NCBI RefSeq assembly: GCF_009905375.1
Contig: NC_133648.1
Coordinates: 309,582,565-309,646,564 of the forward strand
Direction: 5' to 3'
Origin: Apium graveolens
Lineage: Eukaryota; Streptophyta; Magnoliopsida; Apiales; Apiaceae
Length of the DNA stretch: 64,000 nt
The notes under the pieces were generated by a model. The model saw nothing but the letters and a program-made list of their open reading frames with translations. It did no database searches and was not told the DNA's origin. Shown piece after piece: positions 36,589 through 46,629 of the stretch (its first letter is position 1; each line of letters opens with the position of its first letter). The position numbers were made by a program, and so were the translations under genes.

Positions 36589-38023
36589 CTAAGCAAATAG
36601 ATGGGGATACTTTTCTTTCATTTCACTTTCTAATTCCCAAGTCGATTCTTCGACTAGCGGATTTCTCCACAATACTCTAACTAAAGGTACAACTTTATTC
36701 CTGAGTGTCCTCTCTTTTCGGTCCAAGATTCGCACTGGTTGTTCCATATAAGACAAATCTGGTTGGATTTCCACTGACTCCAAGTCGATTACATGGCTCA
36801 CATCAGCATTATACTTTTTCAGAAGAGATACATGAAATACATTATGCAGATGTTGCATTTGCGGATGTAGCGCCAACTCATATGCCACTTTCCCAACTCA
36901 TCGCAATACTTCAAATGGTCCAATATACTTAGGACTCAACTTCCCTTTCTTTCCGAATTGGGTTAAACCCTTCCAAGGAGATATCTTTAATAAGACTTTG
37001 TCTCCAAATTTGAATTGCACATCTTTTCGTTCTTGATTTGCGTACTTTGCTTGTCGGTCTTGAGCTGCAATTAATCTCTTTCGAATCATTTCTACCTTTT
37101 CCTTTGTTTGTTGAACTAGCTCTGGGCCAATTAATTTACGCTCACCAACTTCATCCCAATATGTAGGGGACCTACATTTTCTCTCATACAACGCTTCATA
37201 AGGCGGCATGCCAATACTCGCGTGATAACTGTTGTTGTAGGAAAACTCAATTAACGGCAAATGATCATCCCAGTTTCCTTTGAAATCTATTGCGCAGGTT
37301 CGCAATATATCTTTAATTGTCTGAATTGTCCTTTCACTTTGTCTGTCTGTCTACGGATGATATGTCGTACTCATTTTCAACTTAGTTCCCAAATGATCAT
37401 GGAATTGTCGCCAAAATCTCGAGTTAAACCTTGGATCTCTATCAGACACGATAGATACAGGAACTCCGTGACGCATCACAATCTCATCCAAATACAATGT
37501 GACCAACTTTTCCAACGAAAACCTTTCATTTATCAACAAGAAATGTGCTGACTTTGTCAATTGATCGATTACCACCCAAATCGCATCATGATTAGACTTG
37601 GTTTTAGGTAATCCCACCACGAAATCCATCGCTATATGCTCCCATTTCCATTCTGGTATATCTAGTGGCTGAAGCAATCCGCTCGGCCTTTGATGTTCCG
37701 CTTTGACTCTTTGGCACGTATAAAATTTACTTATCCATTCTGTAATCTCCTTCTTCATGTTTGGCCACCAATAATTTTTTTAAAATCCTGGTACATTTTT
37801 GTACTTCCAGGAGAATTGAAAATCTCGAGTTATGCGCTTCTTGCAAAATCTCGTGCTTTAGTTCCACAATATTAGGTATCCAAATACGTGAGTTAACACG
37901 GTATATTCCTTTTCCATCCTTTTGAGCTTTAATTTCTTCTCCCGTCAACTTATCATTTTCGTTATTCATCACTTGCTCTTGATAGCATCGAATCTTTTCC
38001 AAAATTTCGGGTTGAAATGACAT
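36589..38023 (-). pseudogene. Element E integrase and chromodomain (broken)
   Basis: The integrase N-terminal block (38023-37727) is out of frame with the core. The core (37758-37351) shows the DDE aspartates in MDFVVGLP and IVSDRDPRF. After a stop at about 37351 the same frame continues with SERTIQT (the E), [21 protein letters not shown] and [14 protein letters not shown] further stop precedes 36888-36589, which carries HNVFHVSLLKKY and a chromodomain (VRILDRKERTLRNKVVPLV, then W...P.EESTWELE). Chromodomains of this type are thought to steer integration to marked chromatin. A typical integrase C-terminus is complete apart from the stops. This copy could not make one working protein. Confidence 0.9.
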
Positions 38024-38056
38024 CGCATATATAGCTTCACCTCCAAATTCTGGAGT

Positions 38057-39244
38057 CTACACCTCTATTTCCATCTTTTCAAAATCTTTGATCAATTCTT
38101 CCGATGACGTTAACATATTTAACCTTTCCTTGCGATTTAAAGCATCGGCCACCACATTTGCCTTTTCAGGATGATAGTTTATCGCACAATCATAATCTTT
38201 GATCAATTCTAACCACCTTCTTTGTCTCATATTCAATTCCCTTTGAGTGAAGATATATTTTAAACTCTTATGATTCGTATAAGTCTCGCACTTTTTCCCG
38301 TATAAATAATTCCTCCAAATCTTAAGGGCAAACACAATTGCTGCCAATTCCAAATCATGCGTTGGATACTTTTGCTAGTGCGGCTTGAGTTGCCTTGACG
38401 CATATGCTATTACCTTCCCGTGTTGCATTAACACACATCCAAGTCCTTTATACGAAGCATCACTGAATATCACAAATTCCCCTTTTTCATCAGGTAATAC
38501 CAATACTGGTGCGGTTACCAACCTCTTCTTTAACTCTTGAAAACTTTCCTCGCACTTTTCCGTCCAGACAAACTTCTCGTTCTTTCTTGTCAACTTCGTT
38601 AATGGGACAACAATCTTAGAAAAATCTTGCACAAACCTCTTGTAATATCCGGCTAATCCCAAAAAACTTCCGACTTCCGTAGGAGTCTTGGGTCTTTCCC
38701 AATTCATTACAGCTTCTATCTTGGCTGGGTCCACTTTGATTCCTTCTTTATTAACTACATGACCAAGAAATTGCACTTCCTTTAGCCAAAATTCACACTT
38801 TGAAAACTTAGCGTACAACTTCTCTTTCCTTAGAATTTCCAAGGAAATCCTCAAATGCTCCTTATGATCTTCTTCCGTCTTGGAGTAAATCAGTATATCG
38901 TCGATAAACACAATAACGAACTTATCCAAATATTGCTTGAACACTCTGTTCATAAGATCCATAAATGCGGTTGGCGCATTCGTCAAGCCAAATGCCATTA
39001 CCAAAAACTCATAGTGCCCATATCTTGTTCGAAATGCAGTCTTGGATATATCTTCAGCTTTAATATTTAATTGAAGATACCCAGATCTTAAATCAATCTT
39101 GGAAAAACACGAAGCTCCTTTTAGCTGATCAAACAAGTCATCGATCCGCGTTAGAGGGTACTTATTCTTAATCGTCAATTTATTCAATTCGCGATAATCA
39201 ATGCACAACCTCATACTTTCATCCTTTTTCTTTACAAACAACAC
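38057..39244 (-). pseudogene. Element E reverse transcriptase and RNase H (broken)
   Basis: RT is open at 39244-38375. It contains [41 protein letters not shown] and the catalytic FIDDILIYS box. Connection and early RNase H follow ([13 protein letters not shown]). A stop at about 38372 separates this from the rest of RNase H (38353-38057: [19 protein letters not shown], then [16 protein letters not shown]). The usual TDHKSL reads TNHKSL, so one conserved Asp is Asn. Just upstream of 39244 a frameshift separates RT from the protease side. Confidence 0.9.
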
Positions 39245-39297
39245 CGGTGCACCCCAGGGGATACACTCGGTCGGATTACTCCTTTATCCAACAATTC

Positions 39298-40373
39298 TTA
39301 CAACTGAGCTGCCAATTCCTTCATCTCGACTGGTGCCATATGATATGGAGCTTTCGATACTGGTTCCGTTCTAGGAGCCAATTCAATCGTAAACTCGATC
39401 TCTCTATCTGGAGATAGTCCAGGCAATTCATCAGGAAATACATCCGGAAAATCTCTTACTACTGGAATATCCTCGATCCTTACGGATTCTTTCTCCACAT
39501 CCATAATATGAGCCAAATAAACTTCGCATCCTTGACGTATTAATCTTCTCGTCTCAATAGCCGTTAGGAATTTCTTCTCATGCCTCTTTCCTTTGAATAC
39601 CACTTCTTCACCATCCTTGGTTCTTAACTTCACCTTCTTACTTTTACATTCTATCTACACTTTATGCTTTGACAACCAATCCATTCCTAGTATAACCTCA
39701 AATTCTCCTAACTTAAAGGGAATTAAGTCATCAGAAAAGTGCCGACCTTCTATAGCCATATCACAATCGGGACAAACTTTGCTAGCAATAACTTTCTCTT
39801 GATTTGCTACTCTATAATCAAATTAGGTTCTAGAGGGTACGCAACACAATTTAACTTATCAAGAATACTTTCAGAGATAAAAGATCTAGTTGCTCCAAAA
39901 TCCATCAATACTTTTACTTCTACTGAATTAATAACAAGCATACCTGCTACCACGTCCACATCTTGCACCGCATCCTTCATCGTCATATTAAAGGTTCTAG
40001 CTCTGGGTTGAGCTAATGGTGCTGGGAGAAACGGTGGTCCAGCAATCCTAAGAACATTAGCCTTCTGAACAGGCTCTTTGCAATTCCTGGCCATATGGCC
40101 CACTTTACCACACTTGAAACAAGTCAAATCAGGCTTCCTCGCTCCATTTGGGCATTCTGAAGAATAATGCCCTTTCTGGTTGCACTTAAAACACTTCACA
40201 TCCAACTTATTACACCTTCCCGGGTGTCTCTTTCCACAATTCTTGCATTCTTGAATCTGGGGTCTGCAATCCTTCCCCGGTTGTCCTGCTTTCTGGAAAT
40301 GGTTCTTCTGAGCTCCGTTACCGGGTTTAAACTTCTGAAACTTTTGGTTCCGACCTCCACCATTCTTGCCCAA
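39298..40373 (-). pseudogene. Element E zinc knuckles and protease (broken)
   Basis: 40373-39807 holds CCHC-type knuckles (CKNCGKRHPGRC; CFKCNQKGHYSSEC; CFKCGKVGHMARNC), which bind RNA. The pepsin-like retroviral protease follows, whose active site reads VLMDFGATRSFIS. The family triad is D-S/T-G, so the Ser/Thr is Phe and the protease is probably dead. The frame then shifts, and 39633-39298 continues the protease-RT linker (FPDVFPDELPGLSPDREIEF), again frame-separated from RT. Confidence 0.9.
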
Positions 40374-40403
40374 CTTCCCTCTAAACTTTGAACTCCCTTG
40401 CTC

Positions 40404-41085
40404 TTACTCTGAGCTTTCAAATTTCCTCTTTCTTCCTTCATTTTCTCTCCTCGCAGCTTCACGCTCACCTTCCACTATCATTGCCTTTTGTACCAAGGCA
40501 ACATAATTCTTGATCTCCAACAACGCTACTTGACTCCAAATCCATGGCTTAAGTCCCTGTTGGAACCTCTTAGCCTTCTTTGCGTCCGTATTCACATACT
40601 CAGGTACGAATCTAGACAACTCCGAGAACTTCACTTCATACTCCGCTACTGACATATCCTCTTGTCTAAGGTCCAGAAATTTCATTTCCAATTGATCTTG
40701 CATATAGCTCGACAAATATTTCTCCAGAAACATCTCAGTGAACTTCTCCCATGATAAGTCCTTACCTTCCAACAACGCCTTCGAAGACTCCCACCAGAAA
40801 CTTGCTTCATCCTTAAGATAATAACTCGCATACTGAGCTTTCTTGTCATCCTTAACTTCTGCTAACTCGAAAGCTTTTTCCATTTCTCTCAACCACGACT
40901 GCGCTTTAATCAGTTTTGGAAAACCTAAGAACTCTGGCAGATTGAAAGTGTTTGAAGTTTCCAACTTTAGGGGCCACAGGTTGTTGCAAAAGCTAAGCAA
41001 GTCTGCTCATCATGGTGGTTTCTGGGTTTACTTCTGGGTCTTGGGTTGGAATTTCTTCTTCTTGGTGATCTGGTGAGTTGGCCAT
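40404..41085 (-). pseudogene. gag: Element E gag (broken)
   Basis: The ATG at 41083-41085 starts an acidic N-terminus (ANSPDHQEEE). A TAG appears after about 34 codons, and the main block 41000-40404 is in a frame without an early start. It contains the Retrotrans_gag signature: AQSWLREMEKAFEL, YYLKDEASFWWES, FTEMFLEKYLSSYMQDQ, MSVAEYEVKFSELSRFVPEY. A TAA at about 40404 separates it from the knuckle region, which is in the same frame. Confidence 0.85.
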
Positions 41086-41627
41086 TTCTTACAAACCTTA
41101 TTGAGCAATTATTTAGCAATATGATGTTATGGCATATATAACAACATTTTCTATAAAATCTCTTTTGTGGGTTTTATGCTTTACCCAATTTGCACATGCA
41201 ATCTTATTACTACATAATTCTCATATCAGTGTTGTTTTATCATGGCACAAAATAGGGTTTTACGATCTTTAAACATGGTTATACGAAAACATGGTTGTAT
41301 GGGAACATGATATGTAGAATAGTTTATGAGATATTTAGGGTGCACAATGGAAAACAAGAGAATGGATTTATTTAAACAAAAGGGTACATAAAGAAAAGTC
41401 TGACTATCACAAGTTCTGAAAGAAGGTACAATAATATAGCAGGGTTAAACAGAGGAAAAACTGGAAAATATCCCCCTATCTACCCCTAACTACTAACAAT
41501 TACTGCTACAACATGGTTCTGAAATACAACAAGATAAATGAAAAGGGGATCCCAGCATCTGACCAAGTATCCCAAAGCCTACCGGTGCTGAAAAATAACA
41601 ATCTACGGGCTCAACCAACAGTCGTGT

Positions 41628-42104
41628 CTAATCATCCAGAATCTCTCTCAACACAACCAACATCCAGCGAATAATCTTATGCAGTCTCCGGGCCTCAGCA
41701 TCAGCATCACTAGTGGATGGTCCCTCATCTAATCTCCTCGTGGCAACCTGCTCCACCATCTTCACCCAAACTCGCCACTCATCATCCATAACTGAAGCAC
41801 TCTGCCTAGACTCTCGAGCTAGCCTATCCACAAAAGCTCCCAACTCAGGAATACAGGAGTAAACAAAGTCTCGGTCCTGGGCTAACTTGCCACCAACACT
41901 GACAGGTACAGTCTTAGGCATCTCAGACTCTGGCTCAGGGGTAGGGGTCTCTGAATCTGGCCTCAAGGGTGAAATCTGCATAGGGATCTCACTACTCTCA
42001 GAAGGGTCCTCCTCTGGGTCTGAACTAACATACACAGTCAAACTAATCTCTGAATCTGAGTCACTACCACTACTGGGATCCTGAGAGAAAATACAAAACA
42101 ACAA
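41628..42104 (-). CDS. Leader ORF upstream of gag in element E, unknown function
   Basis: A 158-codon frame lies on the element's sense strand between the primer site (42318) and gag (41085). The N-terminal third is Ser/Asp/Glu-rich (SGSDSDSEISLT), then Pro/Glu-rich. The last 80 residues look folded and helical (FVDRLARESRQSASVMDDEW, then a C-terminal IIRWMLVVL). Its first codons overlap a strong acceptor-like sequence (TTTTCTCTCAG) at about 42080-42090, so the coding exon might begin there by splicing. I do not recognise a family. An intact frame among otherwise broken coding regions is notable but could be chance. Confidence 0.4.
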   Translation of the reverse strand: MLFCIFSQDPSSGSDSDSEISLTVYVSSDPEEDPSESSEIPMQISPLRPDSETPTPEPESEMPKTVPVSVGGKLAQDRDFVYSCIPELGAFVDRLARESRQSASVMDDEWRVWVKMVEQVATRRLDEGPSTSDADAEARRLHKIIRWMLVVLREILDD

Positions 42105-42303
42105 CCAAGAAACAACGTTAGGGTTAAATAAAGCCTCCAGCTAACTCACGCCCTAACTCTAGTTTCCATTTCACTATTACACACTTTCCTTAGACTATAC
42201 CTAATAGTCAAACTCAACTCTTTATGAGTCGAACTTTCTCGCGATATACATATACCCAAAATACCCATTTTTTATTCTTAACTTGTCTCAGGGACTAGAT
42301 CCC

Positions 42304-42318
42304 GTTGCTCTGATACCA
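42304..42318 (-). other. Primer binding site of element E
   Basis: The minus strand reads TGGTATCAGAGCAAC, three bases inside the LTR edge. Confidence 0.95.
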
Positions 42319-42401
42319 ACTTGTGACGCCCTCATTCTCGGGGTTAGGAAATGAGGACCCACACACCTTTAATCTAATAATTAAATAAGCATAAACCCCG
42401 A

Positions 42402-42671
42402 TTAACTACTAACAGGATCAAACAGGATAAAGTATGAGGCAAGATTACAGCTACCAATCATAAAATATAACTTACAACCCAAAAATATTATTAAATAAAC
42501 ATAATCGATTCCGGCTAGGAACCGACAGATTACCCATTGTATCTTTACAACTTTCCTTCTAAGCGTTTGCTCACTCAGAAATACCAGTACCTGCTCTGGC
42601 AACTGGAAGCCCTCAACACGATAGGGACCACCAGGTACGCTCTTACGAGCAGTGTGCCTAAGCCTGGCCAT
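42402..42671 (-). CDS. Small ORF in 5' LTR of E with histone H3 tail-like start
   Basis: This is the same 89-codon frame as at 32497-32766. Residues 2-14 read ARLRHTARKSVPG. The two copies differ at about eight residues (R/H, R/Q, V/L, M/L, N/S, P/L, W/L and Y/F) with few silent changes, so nothing suggests purifying selection since this insertion. In this LTR the ORF would be inside the leader of the element's own RNA, upstream of the primer site. Other ATGs lie upstream in the predicted leader, so efficient translation is doubtful. Confidence 0.35.
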   Translation of the reverse strand: MARLRHTARKSVPGGPYRVEGFQLPEQVLVFLSEQTLRRKVVKIQWVICRFLAGIDYVYLIIFLGCKLYFMIGSCNLASYFILFDPVSS

Positions 42672-42683
42672 CTTCTTGATTAA

Positions 42684-45064
42684 CTGCCATGGTTAGATTA
42701 AAACAAAACATATGAGTAAAAAACTCAGCAAGTAACTATAAAGCAGTTCTACGATATCAAATTCACAATATACTTTACCAAACTCAGGGCATTCTACTCT
42801 TTTTACTCTAGGTGGCAGATTTCCAGCTTTTGGGGTTAAGGAAAGGTTATGAAGGAAAAATGTGGGGCTTTTAAGGAACAAGGTTCAACGCAGGACGAAA
42901 GTCGACATTCATCTCAAATCATTAAAAGATCAGATTAGATCTTTCAGAAAGAGGAAAACAACTGTATTTCATTATATGGTATCAATCATATGATCAACAG
43001 ATTAAAAATCAGGGTTCTTGAACTTTAAGCTTCACAATCAACTCTTTTTCAAAACAATATAAATCATTTTCATTTCCAAGAATCAATTACTGAACAAAAA
43101 CTTTCAGTTTCCTTTTAAATCAACAATTAGAACCCTTGATTGGATTACTTTATCTTTCCATTTCATTATAATATGGGTGATCAGCCCGTACCGACCTCCA
43201 TCCGATCTTTAAGGTATCAATCATCATAATTTCAGCCTTAAGTTGGACTAGCCCCGCTAGCCTCTTACCATGACTGGACTAGTCCCGCTAGCCTCTTACG
43301 TCCCAATCCAATCCATCAGGAATTCGTTTGGAAAACCTTGAGTTGGAAAAAGATAGGTTTTTAAAATTCATTTTATCATGACCAAGAATATGAAATCATT
43401 CAGACTCTTTCGAGTCAAAACTCATTCTTAAGTCAAATTTCAAGAAGTCAAAGTTAAGGGAGTGATTCAAGACAAGCAAAGAACAACTCTAAGGATTCTG
43501 TATCAAGGATAACAAGGTACTTAAATCAGAAGGATCAACATCTGTTTAGGGATCAATAGGGTGATCAAGAAATAAGGTATCATTAAATAGGGTTCGCAAA
43601 GATAATTATAGGGTTCAATACAATTCATGGCTTAACAAATAACTTGAACAGAAAGGACATGTTACCAAAGGGTTGAATCAGTAAGCTTATCAATAACAGT
43701 TTATCAAGATCAAAAACAGGGTATCTCAAGTCATTAACAGGGGTTCATTAATTAACAATTCCATACTCTACATGGTATGAACAATAACCTCTCTATAACC
43801 ATTTTCACAAGTAATGAGAGTTACTTGCCTGAATTTGCTTTCCTGAGGGTTGAACTACTTCCACCTAGTATACCCTTTCCTTTCCTAGCCTGAATGCCCT
43901 CACGCTCCGAATCTACAATAAAATCAAAATCTTAATCAGTTTCTCAACTCTCATTCCCGGAACGATCACTCAATACGATATCTCGATTATACCCTTGACT
44001 CGAGTATACGAATATAGCTTATACACATAAGCACATAGCACATTACACGACATATAACTTTACTCTTAACCTTTACACCTTTATATACTCGACCATCGTC
44101 TTATAAACTTCCTTATCTCATTTCGAAGTCAAATCATACTTCATATTAGTACACATAGCTCTTTATGATTGAAATTCTTATACGAATAAACAATCGACAG
44201 AACTTACAATAACGACCCTAAAGTCATTTTTAAACCAACACGACAACCATAGTTAACACAAATCAATCATCCCATTTCTTTATACTTTAATTCGAACCAA
44301 ACATAGCAAATCAAGCAAAATCTTACATACAACCCTTAACTAATCTTCATGATCCATTCAAGCACTTAAATTAGAATTTGACCTTTTTAACTACTATAAA
44401 CCATTCGGCCATTCGACAAATATCACCCAAAATCAAGTAAATTTTCATACCAAATCCATATAACACAAAATCAATCAAACATTCACTTAATCCAACTTAA
44501 TATTCTCACAAAAATAACCATATCATTCGGTTTTTCAAGAACAACCAACATGCATTCAATTTTTGATCTCATACATAGCATGCAAGCATCTTTCCATGGT
44601 TTAATCCTAAATTCTAGTGAATCCAAGCAAGAACAACACACCAATTTAATTCTTCTTCCTTTATCAATAAAAATTCGAACCAAGACAACCTATAATCTCA
44701 TGTTTACATTCGAATTTCTCATCCCTAATTCCATTAAACACTCTATTTAACTTATCATTTTCAAACAACCATCAAACAATCATTTTTATAACTATAATCA
44801 ATCCCTTTTTGATACACCAAAGCCCTATGCGACTTTTACATCAAATAAACACATGCATGGTCTAATTTAGCTTTGAATTCATCTAATCATTTAAATCAAG
44901 TCATAATTCATGGACTTATACTTCAACAACTCATTCCTAATAAGCAATTATCAACTTAACTTTTAGAAATCAAAACCCTTTTTGAAATTTAAACAATCCA
45001 AGCATTCAAACACCAAAATCAAGTTTTATGGTATTAGAGTTCAGTTTTTAACATAACAACTCAC
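42684..45064 (-). other. Candidate intron in the long leader of E
   Basis: The donor GGTG|GTGAGT (intron start 45064) and the acceptor in a T-rich context ending CCATGGCAG (intron end 42684) are present at matching places in both LTRs (35159 and 32779 in the left copy). Splicing would remove 2.4 kb of U5 leader and place the small ORF 12 bases after the junction. This is inferred from splice-site look only. Confidence 0.3.
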
Positions 45065-45523
45065 CACCGGTTCACCGGAGTTCATCACCGGTGGCGGTGG
45101 TTTCTCAGTGGTGCCCCATTTCGGGGTTTCCAACCTTGAGACCTCCGATTTATGCACACACAAGGCACATGCAAGACTCATTTAGGTTTGAAAATCATTT
45201 TTCAATCATAAAATCACCTCCTTAAGCACATATTAGATCATATATATATACGTACACACGCATCAAGCATGAACACACACACACACATCGAGCTTGCATG
45301 CAAGAAGATATTCATACATGCACACTCCAATAACCACTTATATGTGCTTAATAAGAAATTTTGAGAAGGATTGGTGAGAGTTATCAAAGAAACAAGTAGT
45401 ATACCAAGAGAGAAAAAGAAGAGCCGAGAGAGAGAGAGTAGCCGAGAGAGAGAGAGAGTGAGAAAGAAAGAGAGAAGAGAGAATGAGGTGCTCGGGAAAA
45501 AGAAAAGAAAATGGGGGGATGAG

Positions 45524-45529
45524 TTTATA
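45524..45529 (-). promoter_or_regulatory. TATA box of LTR E (right, 5' copy)
   Basis: This GTATAAACTC on the minus strand is followed by the CT-rich leader at about 45500-45410. It is the promoter that would drive the element's genomic RNA. Confidence 0.6.
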
Positions 45530-46442
45530 CACAATCAAGGACAAGGGAAATTTAGTACATTACTAATTCCCTTTTATAAATTGGTTTTCCTTTCTCTTTT
45601 TACTCCCATAGATTATTGGTGGAAAAATAAATATATCTCTCTCAGAAAGTTGGAAATTATAGTGATTGACAATTTTAAAACGTAGATCTCGAAATTAGCT
45701 TTCCAACCATTACTCATAATAAGATTTTGAGCGTACGGTTGATTTTATATGATGTTCGCAAGCTCGCCTTAATAATAACATTTTTCCACATAAAAATCAA
45801 TTTAAAATGCAATGACCACCAAATAAATCCATTCATCATTTTTAAAAAGTCTCTAGGACTATTATGAAGATAACAAAACAAATCCCATGTTTTTATCTTA
45901 CTCGGATAATTTTATAAATATGCGCGAAGGTTAAATAAACCTTTATTTAAATCAAATAATTCCTTTAAATTCATAAAAATGTCATAGAGCACATAGTCAT
46001 GCACACAGACAAACAATCACACATATACGATCACATAACAACTCAGGTCTGATCAGAGAATTTATCCTTCTTTAATCTTTACCCTTTTCTACGCGTACCG
46101 GGTCACGTTCAGCCTGACGGCCCGACACTCAGCATTTCAATTACGCTTCTCATTAACATTATCGACCGACACGTCACTTAGGATGAAATACTTTATTTAA
46201 ACATTCATTTCATTCAATCACACATATTTCCCATTTTATATTCTTTAACTCCTTATTAGGACGGGTTCCATTCCACCTGATGGCCCGACAACACAGCTTA
46301 ACTCCTAAGCTGACTTTTTAAATTGGAATGTTTTTACTTACGCTTATAGATTCTAATATACAACAAATACAATTAATCAACACTTTATCACATAATTATA
46401 ATCACATCGCATAAAGCGTACTTTATTAACTTAATTACGTCA

Positions 46443-46610
46443 TAATAAAACTGTTCCTTCTAGTGTAAGTTCTGATGCAAAGTCTGATATTGCAAATTCT
46501 AATAATAAAACCGTCAACATAAACTTTGATGCTAAATCCGCTGCAAATGTTAACAAACTTAAAAAGGCCAAAGGATCTAAGCAAGTCTGGGTTCTTAGAA
46601 CTAATCATTA
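46443..46610 (+). pseudogene. gag: Element B gag, 3' end after the E insertion
   Basis: The + strand continues B's gag with VSSDAKSDIANSNNKTVN, then KKAKGSKQVWVLRTNH and a TAG. This is the usual C-terminal WV.. ending of the family's gag. Exact joining with 32416 is not possible by eye because E's right edge is altered. Confidence 0.7.
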
Positions 46611-46629
46611 GTGGTCTTTGTGATTGCAG

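Larger units (their letters stand above)
32417..46442 (-). mobile_element. Element E: Ty3/Gypsy chromovirus (Tekay-like) inserted in B gag
   Basis: This is a minus-strand element of 14.0 kb with 4.1 kb LTRs, a PBS, a polypurine tract, gag, protease, RT, RNase H, integrase and a C-terminal chromodomain. That order, the long LTRs and the chromodomain fit the Tekay/Del lineage. Coding is broken by a handful of stops and frameshifts and by changed catalytic residues. The outermost 20 or so bases of the right LTR are missing and no target duplication can be matched, so the right edge has been altered. The LTRs differ by a few percent by eye. Confidence 0.9.
42322..46442 (-). repeat. 5' LTR of element E (right copy)
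   Basis: This LTR is colinear with 32417-36548 over about 4.12 kb but stops at ATTACGTCA (46442). The last 20 or so bases present in the left copy are absent. It contains the same TATA box, simple repeats and small ORF. Confidence 0.95.

Noticed and set aside
45238..45685. Frames in the GA/CT-rich part of LTR E (also 35317-35637)
   Set aside because: Their openness is due to GA/CT simple repeats. The Ser/Leu/Phe-rich peptide has no family.
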